From Platanthera guangdongensis (Eukaryota; Streptophyta; Magnoliopsida; Asparagales; Orchidaceae): a DNA stretch of 64,000 nt. The stretch covers positions 114,820,440 through 114,884,439 of the forward strand of contig CM077147.1 in assembly GCA_039583875.1 (NCBI GenBank). The letters run 5' to 3'. The translations under genes were made by a program, and so were the position numbers. The notes beneath the pieces were generated by a model. The model worked only from the letters and a program-made list of their open reading frames with translations, did not search any database and was not told the origin of the DNA. Positions 45,202-55,518 of the stretch are shown here, piece by piece. How positions within the stretch are numbered: the stretch's first letter is position 1; every line of letters begins with the position of its first letter.

Positions 45202-46356
45202 TGAAAGTGAGGGGATAGATCTAATTTTACTCTAGTTAAATATATATGTTATATAAAAGAGAGAGCACAACACATAAATAAAGAAAGAGAGCAAGCAACA
45301 TAGAAGACATAAGGATTATAGTGGTTCCCCAAATCTGTGTACATCCACTCTTATACCACCCTGGTAGGAATCCACTACAGGTTTTGATCAGGTGACTGCC
45401 ACCAATAAGCTTTTGATCAGGTTCTCAAAAACCAACTGAAGTCTTTTGATCAGGAGACTTGCAACCAAGGAAGAACTTTTGAAGGGAGTTAAAGAACCCT
45501 TTTTTACAGTGGGGGTGAGAGAGTGATAGTGCCTTCTCTATCTCAAATACAACTGAGAAGACTTAGTGGATCTTGATGTTGTCAAAGCTCCCCCTGAGAT
45601 GTAGATTTGTTCAGGAAGAATGGAAGCTTTGCAGGGTGTAGGCCTTCAAAGTGATGTTGCTCTTCAGAAGCTTCTTGGATTGATTTTGAGTAGTTGTCCC
45701 TTGGAAGCCTGAAGCAAATGATGAAGAATTCTGTGTGTATGTTGTTCTTCACTAATTCACTGATTTGTTGTTGTTTCTCTTTCTTCTCTCTTACTGCTTC
45801 TTCATCTACTACCTGTACTGCATCAAATATCTCTATATATTGTCTGAACATAATTCAAACATTTGAATTTACTTTGACTGCAATGGATAAAACATTCCCG
45901 AGAATGGTAATTGCTTTGGGAATCAATTAGCATTAAATCCTGATTTAATTCATAATTAATACAACCTCCAAACGGCTATATTCATAAGAATATATAGCAT
46001 TAAATCTGATAGCTATAATCTCCTTTAATTTAGCCTTAATTAATTGTGCCAGCTGTAAATAATTCTGACTGAATACTGCAAAGAAATTGTCAAACTGAAT
46101 TTTAAAGCTTTCTTCAAACAGGGCTCGGAGTTCGTTGATCTCAGCTCAGAGTTCGTTAAATTAAGCTTAGAGTTCATTGAACTGAGTTCGGAGAATTTCT
46201 TTTGGCTGAATTTCTGAACTTCAAATCTAAACATCTCTTGAATCTTTCTAAAGGAGCAAACCTGGAAAAAAACTTATGACCCATGACTATACATTTTGGT
46301 TCAATCTAATCATCCTAATAGTGATCCTTGCCCAACTCAGAACTAGGGCTCGAACA
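45202..46356 (-). repeat. Three-LTR element, LTR C (terminal 5')
   Basis: Minus strand starts tgttcgagcc and ends tttca before the primer site. Confidence 0.9.
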
Positions 46357-46361
46357 ACGAC

Positions 46362-46478
46362 ATTGATCGAGCTCCCGTTTTCATTGAGGATCTGAGAGAC
46401 GGTAAAATTTTTGACTGCGGCCTGGATCACCAGCACGTCATAGAAGGGATCCACATGATTTGACATATCCTTACTCAT
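46362..46478 (-). pseudogene. Tat2 protease fragment
   Basis: DPFYDVLVIQAAVKNFTVSQILNENGSSINVV matches the Tat1 protease lead-in and active-site loop. The loop has Glu where Asp is expected. The reading is cut at 46361 by the three-LTR insertion. Confidence 0.7.
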
Positions 46479-47135
46479 GAAGGTAATCTTCTCCTCTAGA
46501 GTGGACTAAGATAGGTCAAACCAATGCTTTGGAGGACCACTTCAATATGCACCTCCCGATGAGGCAGCTGCTACTACTGTTCCTGGGTTCCCCTCAACTC
46601 CAGGAACCCCGAGCGTGGTCGTGGTGTGGCCTTCCTCCTGATGGAAATTGCAGTAAGGCAGCTCCACCCTACCTTCTTTCATTCTCCTCTAACCTCTCGT
46701 CCTCCACCCCAGGGCTATCGCCATATCCTGATGTTGATCGAGGAGAGGAGTCCTATGGACCTGCCTCCAGCCTGGAGGGTTAAACTAATATAGCCCTCCT
46801 TAGCAGATGTCCCCTCCGTGGAAACCTCACATCTGGCCTTGTTCCTACCACTCCTGCTGCCTCCAGCCTGGACGATTATTTGGCTCCTGGCGACCCCATC
46901 TAGGCTACTGTTGTTACTTCTGCTCCCTCTACCTGAGCTCGGGCATCCGCACCTCCTGGTCCCTGCCACCCCCAGCTACTCCTCCTTCGTGGCCCACTTG
47001 GCCAACTTCCTGACGAAATAGGGGTTTGATGCCTCCCATCGACCTCCGCCATTGCACTCTCAATCAGCTCCTCTAGTTCCATTATGAAGAATCCCTATTG
47101 CAACCCCAGGGTGAAGGCCACCATAAGGGTGTGCC
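46479..47135 (-). pseudogene. Tat2 gag C-terminal / linker region
   Basis: Degenerate, counterpart of 2580-3400 in Tat1; mixed short frames, no motif. The plus-strand frames here are antisense shadows. Confidence 0.45.
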
Positions 47136-47465
47136 CTAGCATCTCCTGTACTTGGAGGACCTCCTCATGGAACCGAACCACATAGCTCTGAGGGTCTTGT
47201 TCACACATTGCTTGATGAGGTACAGGGACTCGGACTCCTTTCTCTTCCTGGAAGTGGTGAACCTCAGCATGAACCCCCGATGCAGGTCCTTGAAGTAGTA
47301 TATAGAGTTGGCTAGAAGCTGGTGGAACCAATCTCTCGCCTTCTCCTCGAGGGTGAAGGCGAAGAGCCTGCACATGAATGCATCTGACATCTGTTGGATC
47401 GAAACCACATCCTCAAACCATTGGATGTGTTGAACCGGGTCGTCCTTTAAAGTGTAGTTGGACAT
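47136..47465 (-). pseudogene. Tat2 gag fragment
   Basis: 110 codons: KDDPVQHIQWFEDVVSIQQM, DAFMCRLFAFTLEEKARDWFHQL, FMLRFTTSRKRKESESLYLIKQCVN. Close to Tat1 gag, and lacks the first two stops seen there. It then goes out of frame near ARAMWF. Confidence 0.78.
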
Positions 47466-47939
47466 CTTTGGCTCACAAAACCCTTTGGAAATGGGGTGGA
47501 TGAGACCAACTCAGTGAAAGGGCTACAATCCCCTCTAAGGCGAGCCGGGAGATCTCCCACCTCCGCCTCGGTAATTCGGCATGTACATGCCGAGCCGGGG
47601 AATAGAGCTCTCCCCATAAGATCTCGCTCGCCGTCTTCCTCTTCTTACCTCCTTCTCAGGTTGCCTGACAATGACATTCTTGCCCAGGTATAGGGATTTG
47701 TCAATTGGTACAACTGGTGTCGAGCACTCGACGTGAGTGTCGAATACTTGACGTGAGTGTCGAGTGAGATCATGATAAGTTTTCGCATATCTTGTCGTAA
47801 ATCCTTGACCATCCCGAGGGTTGCAAGAGGGGGAGGGGGTGGAGAGTCGGCCCTACCAGAACCTCATCCTTCATCTTCAGCCATCGAGCTCTCGAAGAAT
47901 TTGTGGTGATGATCACTCTCCACGCTCACCGCACCAAAA
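47466..47939 (-). other. Tat2 leader and primer site
   Basis: Minus-strand primer site TGGTGCGGTGAGCG just inside the LTR (near 47936-47923). TCGAGTG/CACTCGA words at 47710-47775. No gene. Confidence 0.55.
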
Positions 47940-48561
47940 TGTTGAAACTAGGAGCCGGCTTCTGTGTATTTTGGACCCTAGGGAAAGGGGTGACCTCACA
48001 CTTACTTCTCCCCACAAGCTCGGATGACCAAAAACTTAGAACTAGAAATGGACCTAATGCTCCAGCATGAAGGTCGCACCACAAGCCCGGAAGATCTTAG
48101 AGCGCTTCCGCTCTTTGGCTAAGTGTTGAGCTACGGATACCTCAGAAAGTGCAAGAAGACCAGAGAACAAGTAAGCATTCCTTCTGAGCTACCCCATTGG
48201 CTCTATTAATAGTTTTTTTAAGTTAGCCTGCCAATATCTCACCTTTGCTATTCTATACAGCTATAGGCAGCCCAAGTCGACTTGCAAATTGCGTAACGCT
48301 GCTATTTTGAATGGTTATGGGAAGTCCACTGAGGGTGGAATGGTAAAAATACAACACACATTATTATTTGAGTGGCACTTAAAAACCTCCACTCGCCTGC
48401 GGCGGTGAGTTCTCGATGGGGCTGGCACTCGCCGCCTCCCAATGGCCTTAGGTGAGTGCGAGCCTGACCTCCCCTGCTCGCCTGTCATTGTCGAGATCCA
48501 AGGGCTAGTTCGAGCCTACTTACTCCACTTGCCCCATACCTGCTACACGCCTGCTGGGCAA
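47940..48561 (-). repeat. Tat2 5' LTR, incomplete
   Basis: Minus strand ends tagtttcaaca at 47940. U3 has GGCGAGTG/CACTCGCC words. It is truncated at 48561 by E4; 23615-24008 shows how this LTR type continues. Confidence 0.65.
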
Positions 48562-49828
48562 TGAAAGTGAAGTTATAGATCTAACATTACTCTAGAGGGG
48601 GGTGAATATAGTATTTTAAAAATTTTAGTTTAGTTTTAAAAATAAGTTATATATATATAGAGAGAGAGAGAGAGACAATTGAAATTCAAAGCAAACAAAA
48701 TAAAAAGAAACAATCACAGATGATACAAAGATTTTATATTAGTTCCCCAATAAATCTGGGTACATGTACTCTTCTACCACCCTGGTAGGAATCCACTACA
48801 GGTTTTTATTCAGCTGCCCTGTCACCAGAAGATCTATTTTCTAAGGGATATCTAGCAACCCTTTGGGCTTTCGATCGGGTACCCAAAAACCAAACTTAAG
48901 ACTTTTGATCAGGTGACTTATGAACCAATTGTTAGCTTTTGAAGTGAGTTAGAACCCTGTACATAGTTTGGGAATAAATTAAAATGATAGATGTTGTCTC
49001 CTCTGTAAAGTATCTCTGAGAAGACATAGTGTATAATGTTGTAAAAAGCACCCCTTGATTTGAATATAGATTGTGATTAAGGGAGGAAACTTTTCTTCAT
49101 GGTGTAGGCCTTCTTGTATACTTTTGCTCTCTAGTTGATATTCCAGACAAATATATATTTGGATGTCTGATTGAAGATATGTCTCAAGAAGAGCAGAATA
49201 TGTGTATATATTTGTGTGTCAAAATTTTATAAAGCAGCAATCTTTTATAGATATATATATGTTGTCAGGGAAGAATTCAATATTTGAAATAAAACGATTC
49301 TGAAACGTCTGAATCCCATGAGAATTTTTAACTGCCTTGAAATTAATTAGATTTAATACACTGTGATAAATCCATATTTAATGTTGCCTTAAACGGCTAT
49401 ATTCGTTATAATATTTAACATTAAATTTCAGAGTTTTAGTTACCAAACATTTTGAAATCATTCTGCCTTCTCTTGATAGAGAAACCGTCAGATTCGTCGA
49501 ACTCGGCAATGATTTCGTCGAACTGAGCTTGCCTTTCGTCGAACATATTTTCTACAAACTGAACTTTCACTTTTTTCGAGCTGAGCTCGGCGTTCGTCGA
49601 ACTGAGCTTAGAGTTCATCGAACTAAGCTTAGCGCTTGAGATCTGAGATAGTCGAACTATGTTTTGAGTTTGTTGAACTGAGTTCAGAGTTCGTCGAACT
49701 GAGATTCTATGGAATACCTTCTGAAACAACTCTGGAAATAAAATAGGACCCTTAGTCTATACAAGTTGGGTCAAAATAAATATCCTAATAGTTATCCTAG
49801 CCTAAATCAGTAATAAGGAGTTCTAACA
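48562..49828 (-). repeat. E4 3' LTR
   Basis: Minus strand starts tgttagaactcc and ends tttca. The polypurine tract aaatagggagagat is on its inner side. TTCGTCGAACTGAG words at 49490-49710 and a TATA box ctataaaaga at 49250-49241. Contains (at)n(ag)n at 48645-48675. Confidence 0.85.
49490..49710. repeat. TTCGTCGAACTGAG array in E4 LTR
   Basis: About eight words of the same type as the three-LTR element, upstream of the LTR TATA box in the minus direction. Confidence 0.82.
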
Positions 49829-51533
49829 ATCTCTCCCTATTTGGGTGAGGATACTATAAAATAAGAAAACATACAACATAAATTATCTTGCAGAATCATA
49901 AATGTTCAGCAGATATAAAAAGTTAAAAGAATGTTATAACAATAATAAAAAAACCATAACTAAAGTTAGGAACTCTTATGAGATGCATCAGCTGAAGTAT
50001 CTAAAGAAGATTTTGTAAAGATCAGTTGTCTTGTTGGATCATCAGACTCCCTTTTGCATAGCTGTAGATCTTGGAGCCAATAATCCTCTGGGAGGAAACT
50101 GTAGGGACAATAGCTTCTGGATGCAATATCATATATTCATCAATATTGAATATGTTTTTCTTCTAATATCTATCCAATTACTTTTGTTTGTATAAAGATA
50201 TAGTACTAAACTGAGAGGTATCCTTACCTTCAGCTCTTGCCTTCCTTATCAGAAAAAGTGCAACTTGTTTTTTGAACCTTGCCATTTTCTATACATGATC
50301 TAATTTTGGTTCAATTACAGCAAAGGATGGCCATTCTTGGGTAGAATATTGCTGACTGCTTTGTCTGCCATAAGTCTCAGACCATGTATGTATGTCTTGC
50401 CTTGTAGGTCTATCTTGCCGATACTGTGTTTTTCTAGAAGAATGAGAGGTGGGCCTCTGAGAAGTACATGAAGTACCTGTAGATCCTACTGCTGGAGGAG
50501 GAATAGGTCCACTCCTAGATTTTGGATGTGAATGAAATCTTTTCATTTTCTTCCTTCTTTTCTGCTTATTTTTAGAATACCTCATCAACTTGGATGGTCT
50601 GGAGTAAGATTTATCCCATGCAAAATTTAGTAGGGGATATCAGCAGAAGAAGAAAGTTGAGGAGCAACCTTGGCTTGAGCCTTTTTTCTGCTTTTCCTTT
50701 TCTTATTACTAGAATCTTCTGATTCATCAGAATCTGTATTATCTTCAGACTGAACCTCTGGGTTTTCATATAATGCATCAATTAGTTTAACTAATTTATC
50801 TAACTCTTCCTTGTCCTTATTAGACAGATCATCAGATTTATACATTGGATATTCATCCCATTTAGGAGGGAGATGAGCCTGCTCAGGAATATTTATTATA
50901 TCATCAATCATAGTAGTCTGTGCGATTGGATCGTCAATTATCATAGGCTGTGAGAAATTCTCAAAACTAGTAGAATCATCTTTTAAAAGTTGTTTTAAAG
51001 CCGAAAAAGTAATAGGAGCCGAGTACCAGACTATTGCTTTAGAAAGATCCTCTCCAAAATCTGGTAGGCTGGGAATATGACTATGCAGTAAATTAAAATC
51101 TGATAGTAAAACATAGATATTAATTGTGGGATTAATGATGAGATCAACAACAGTAATAATATCTAGAGGGTCTGAACACTCATCCTAAACTATCATTTCA
51201 GTATCAAGCACTTCAACAAAAATAACTGCTATAACTAGAGCTTTTACATTCAGAGCTTCTTCATCAAGCATCTCCACCTGTCTAAATCCAGGGAAAACTA
51301 AATCTATGCCCCCAGAAGAATGGACAAAATGGGAAGAGGTGACTTTAGATGAAGTTCTAAAAGAAAAGCCAGAACAGGAGACAAAGATTCAACTAAGATC
51401 TTCTTGAGTGCAGCAGTGATGAAATCAAGAAGTTGAGTAGAAATAAATGAGAAGTCTAGATACATAAACTCAGGTGGATTCTGAGTAGATGTAGAGGATG
51501 GATTCTAAGTAGATGAAGAGGGAGTTGATCTAT
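49829..51533 (-). mobile_element. E4 interior, 3' part
   Basis: 3' region of the minus-strand SIRE-like copia, separated from its upstream half (60538-64000) by Cop4; tctat duplicated at the junctions. 49829-50288 is noncoding. 50945-51533 has no clean frame. Confidence 0.75.
50289..50944 (-). pseudogene. E4 third ORF, C-terminal remnant
   Basis: Two frames, 50944-50627 and 50588-50289, out of phase by a frameshift near 50610. The first has an acidic serine stretch (DNTDSDESEDSSNKKRKSRKK) with a nuclear-signal-like basic run. The second is basic and Q/S-rich. Position downstream of pol and before the 3' LTR fits the extra ORF found in SIRE/Maximus elements. No membrane segment is seen, so an envelope role is not supported. 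Confidence 0.4.
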
Positions 51534-51859
51534 TGTTGGGTATTGTATCCACAACGTACCTGATTTGAAGAAGCCCTTGTACAAGCTAAAGTAAATAGAC
51601 AATGTATTTGATGAAACTCTTCGAGTTGTGCTTGCAGTTATTCCACGCTAAGTACACACCAATGTCAGGATGCAGTAGGTCAATATACACGGGTCTGCGC
51701 AACGTAATCCCTCGTTTAGCAGATCAATGTGTTGGCCTACGTGTACTCTCTCTATTGGAGTGTACTTATCTTCAAGTACAGGGCCGTGACAATGCAAGAG
51801 CAGATAAGGAGCAAGGATGGGTCAAAGAGCAGCTCATGGGTGGAAAGACGAAAAATCGT

Positions 51860-52135
51860 CTAAGTAACAATCGACGAGAATCACCAAGTGATTCTCGCTG
51901 ATTCGGCGAGAATCACTAGTGATTCTCGCCGAATCGTCGAAAATCACAGGCTGATTCTCGCCGTCTCTATCCGGCTACATCAAAGCGTGCAAATCTGTCG
52001 CTAAGTCATAATCGTCGAGAATCATCAAGTGATTCGGCGAGAATCACTAGTGATTCTCGCCGAATCGTCGAGAATCACTGGCTGATTCTCGCCGACTCGT
52101 CGAGAATCACCTTCGATTCTCGCCGATTTTGACTT
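51860..52135. repeat. AGTGATTCTCGCCGAATC palindromic array, Cop4 5' LTR
   Basis: About ten words in both orientations. 52031-52066 is a perfect 36-bp palindrome (gattcggcgagaatcact followed by its reverse complement). Confidence 0.92.
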
Positions 52136-52248
52136 GGGCTATTTTTTGGATCCCGCTGGACCGGATCAAATGTTAAGGCTCTGTTTTGGACCGGTTTTAG
52201 GGTTTCTTCTGGTGGGACCCACAACGGTCATAAAGAGGTATACTACTG

Positions 52249-52256
52249 TATAAATA
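52249..52256 (+). promoter_or_regulatory. TATA box of Cop4 5' LTR
   Basis: tataaata; same at 59669 in the 3' LTR. Confidence 0.65.
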
Positions 52257-53124
52257 CTCGCGTATTTTTGAACAGTAAGAACACACAGAAAAACAAAGCC
52301 GAGCCGTCGACCTTGACCTAGATCGCGAAACCTGCTCCGCCGCTGTCGCCGCTCGTGCAAGTAGATCGCCGGCTTTGATCGTGGTTGCTTCCAGATCTTT
52401 CGGCGACAGAAGCTCAGCCAAGCACAGCGTCTCATGCGTCTAACCAGATATCCCTTGTCTCTTGATTTGTTGATCGGGAAAACCTTCCCCTTCCGAATCG
52501 ATTGAGACGATCGATCCTAGTGTGACCGTTGGAAGACCTTGCTAGCTTTGCTACGAAGATTGAATCTCCAAAGAAAAGCAGTAGCACTCCGTTGTCGCCG
52601 CCAATCCCGAGAACCAAGTCGCCGCCCTTCTTGCCGCCGACGGTTTCGGGGAGATTCTCTCCAAGTGAGATCTAGGGTTGTGGACTCTTCGTTGACTTCA
52701 AGAACACGTCATCGAACGAAGAGGGACACCTTAGTCTCCATAAGTTGTTTGTATTTCTTGTACATTCTATTTTCAATTTTGTTGTAAAGGAACGTTGGTT
52801 CCTAGTTGTAAGGGTTGGGTGCAACCCGTGTTGTGGGAGTAGTGACTCCTACGTGTGGAAGGGTTCCTTCCGTTAGTGCAAGGATTCGATTTCAATCCTG
52901 TTGGTGAAGTGACCGAGTCGTCCCTGGTTGGGAGATAGGTCGAAGGGGGAAAGTGGATGTACCCAAATCGGGGAACCACTATAAATTGCTTGTGTCCTTT
53001 CCGTGCTATGTTGTTTTGTTTTCTTGTGCAGGTACAATTTTAATTCCGCAAAAACGCTGCAAGACACCTTTTCCCCCCCCCCCCCCCATAGGTGAAGGTA
53101 GTTGACACTAAGTGGACTTTCAAG

Positions 53125-53137
53125 TGGTATCAGAGGG
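53125..53137 (+). promoter_or_regulatory. Cop4 primer-binding site (initiator Met tRNA)
   Basis: TGGTATCAGAGGG, two bases after the LTR. Confidence 0.85.
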
Positions 53138-53213
53138 AGGTTCCTCATCAAAAAGGTTCACACCTTGAGTAGAATCCTGCCACTAGTGTCAAGAAGAAGG
53201 CAAACATCTACTA

Positions 53214-55511
53214 TGGATGGACTCAAGTATACAGGCAAGATCCCAGTGTGCACCAGGCTAAACATTCCTATCTGGAAGGAAAGGATTAGGTTCTACATGG
53301 AAGCGGTCGATCCCCGACTCTTCATGATCGTGGAGGAGGGACCTTATGTCTCCACTAAGGCCTCCACTATAGATACTACCAAGAAAGTGCCAAAGAAAAT
53401 ATCTGAAATGGACAAGTACGAGATGGTGCTACTGGGGCTTGACAAGAAGGCGCAGAACATTCTAGTCAGCGCGGTCGATGACTCAATGATGCAGAACTTC
53501 TGCAACTGCAGGACAGCTAAGGAGATCTGGCACTGCCTGATTATCCTAATGGAGGGAACTGATTAAGTGAGGGATGATCGGAGATCCCTCCTGAACCAGG
53601 AATATGAGGCCTTCAGACAAGGGCCTAAGGAAGAGATCGGAGTCACCTTCGAGAACTTCCTTAAGATTGTCAATGCCCTCAAAGGATATGGAAGAGTGCT
53701 CACTGATGGTGAACTTAATGATAAATTCCTTAGATCCCTTACTAAGGAATGGGACACAAAGATCTGCGCCATCCGAGAGTTTGGCAGACTTGCTGAAACA
53801 GACTCACAAATTCTGTTTGGGAAGCTGATGTCCTATGAGCTTCAACTGAACAACAGAAAGCAGCAGAAGAAGAAGAAGAAGCAGAGAAGGTTGCAGCCAA
53901 GGAAAATACTGTGGCGCTAAAAGCCATTCACTCCAGGAAGGGCAAGGGTGCGGTTTCATACCGTGCCAGGAAAAAGGATGAGGAGGAGGACTCCGAGCCA
54001 TGCTCCTCCAGCTCAGAGTTGTCTGAGGAAGATTTCTCCCTCATCACCCGAGAATTCAAGAAGTTCCTCAAGATGAGAAATCAAAGAAAGAGAGACGGCT
54101 CCTCCTCCAGGCATCAGAAGAAAAATTACTCTTCTAACAGGTATGCTTCTAAACCGAACAAACATCGCTCCTCTGACATTATTTGCTTTGGATGCAATAA
54201 GCCAGGACACGTCGTGGCCGACTGCCACCAAGGCAAGAGAGAAAAGGGGAAGGGAGAGGAGCACAAGTCCTCTAGAGATAAGAAGAAAGAGAGAAGCTAC
54301 ATCGCCAAAAATCCAAAGACACTGAGTGAGTCTGATTCCTCAGACTCCAGTGATGATGAGGAAGCCTACTTCGGGCTGGTGGGTCGCTCCGACCAGAAGG
54401 AGAATGTCACCCATTTACTGGGAAGGTAAAAGCTCACACACCTCTCTCCGACTCTGAATCTGATCCTGAGTCTCTGGATGATGACCCTGAGGATAGCCCT
54501 TCGGCCCGTGAAGCGGAGCTCCTCGAGAAGTATGAGATTCTGCTCAACACTTTCGAGGAGTGCCGTAAGAGATTGAAAGCTGAGAAAAAGGAAGTGAAAT
54601 TCCTTAAGGGTGAGTGTGTCTCCCTAAGGGAAGAGATCACCAGTTTGATCTCTCTCCGACATGAGCACCTAGACCTGACTTCAAAGCATTCAGAGTCTTT
54701 TAAGCTCCTTGATCTTAAGCAGGAGGAAGTCGACAAGTTGGAAGAACAACTTGCGGCAGAAAGGAAGATCGTCAAGAGCTTCTCTATGCCAAAAACACTT
54801 CTTCCATTAGTCGATACCTTCTCTGCTCAGGCCAAAGAAGCTGGATTGGGGCATGTAGGGGTATCTGGTTCCTCATCCAGGAGAAACAGGAACGAGAGAA
54901 AGAATAAGGCCGCCAAGAAGGCCTTTGCTACTGAAGAGGAAAAGGCGCCACTCAGTCCTGTTGCGTTCAGAAAGCCTAGCTTTCCCTGCAACCAACATGA
55001 CTTTGAGTCAACTTTTGGTCATCATTTCCGGCCCACGGTTGCAAAGCCAAAGAGCCGATATGATGGTTGGGCTTTTCCCCGCAACTTCGGCGAGAGTGTC
55101 TTCAAGGCACCTTATGAGGAAATCCACATGGGAAATTATGGTCAATTCTCTAGCGGCCATAATAGAAAGCAGGCACCAAAAGCCAAGCCTATTATACTGA
55201 AGGAACAGAAGGTGAAGAAGTCATGTGACTGCAATCACTCTGATGCCTCCACCTCCAGATCCAAGGGTCCTGCTGTACCCACCATTCCTAGGGTAAAGCA
55301 GGAGCCTAGGAAGAGGTACAACAGATTTGACTGTTGGTGTTGTGGCAAAATCGGTCACTTTGCCGTGGATTGTTGGTTTAATCTAAGGTATAACGAGACT
55401 CCTTATGTTAGCAATGCGAGGCCGACCACTCATAGGGTTAACCACCCGAGCGGGAGTATGCTAACCAAGAATCTAGGACCCAAGTTCGATTGGGTTACTA
55501 AGAGAAATTAA
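53214..55511 (+). pseudogene. Cop4 gag
   Basis: Starts MDGLKYTGKIPVCTRLNIPIWKERIRFYM (ATG 53214) with UBN2-type Gag (AKEIWHCL, GPKEEIGVTFENF, LTDGELNDKFLRSL). TAA at 53564 interrupts it. A frameshift near 53855 falls in an agaagaagaag run. The first zinc knuckle CFGCNKPGHVVADC is near 54184; a second frameshift lies near 54420. Then a long coiled coil (EELLEKYEILL-like to KLEEQLAAERKIVKSF, 54510-54780) and a second knuckle CWCCGKIGHFAVDC near 55335. It ends at TAA 55509. A Gag of this length with a coiled coil and two knuckles fits SIRE-type elements. Confidence 0.87.
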
Positions 55512-55518
55512 TTTTGTT

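Larger units (their letters stand above)
39601..46356 (-). mobile_element. Three-LTR tandem copia, gag-only (LTR-int-LTR-int-LTR)
   Basis: LTRs at 39601-40754, 42401-43554 and 45202-46356 (1154, 1154 and 1155 bp) and two interiors of 1646 and 1647 bp. All are minus-strand. A single 5-bp duplication, acgac, flanks the whole composite (39596-39600 and 46357-46361). Each interior starts with a Met-tRNA primer site, encodes only a shortened gag and ends in a copia polypurine tract. LTR wording is akin to E4, so the parent is SIRE-like. No pol sequence; it would depend on a relative's enzymes. Confidence 0.9.
46357..48561 (-). mobile_element. Tat2: minus-strand Tat-like gypsy fragment, 5' part
   Basis: Order on the minus strand: LTR (48561-47940), primer site, leader, gag, linker, protease, then the three-LTR element, then the rest of the protease and linker (39600-38990). 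No RT or integrase is present in the window. The LTR is cut on its outer side by E4. Confidence 0.8.
51534..53122 (+). repeat. Cop4 5' LTR
   Basis: Starts tgttgggtattg, ends ggactttca. Repeat array 51860-52135, TATA box tataaata at 52249, C-run of 15 at 53073-53087. It is 36 bp longer than the 3' LTR. Confidence 0.92.

Noticed and set aside
53125..53137. TGGTATCAGAG-like strings as possible tRNA gene ends (also 7346, 29774, 42387)
   Set aside because: No cloverleaf around them; each sits at an LTR end, so they are primer-binding sites.
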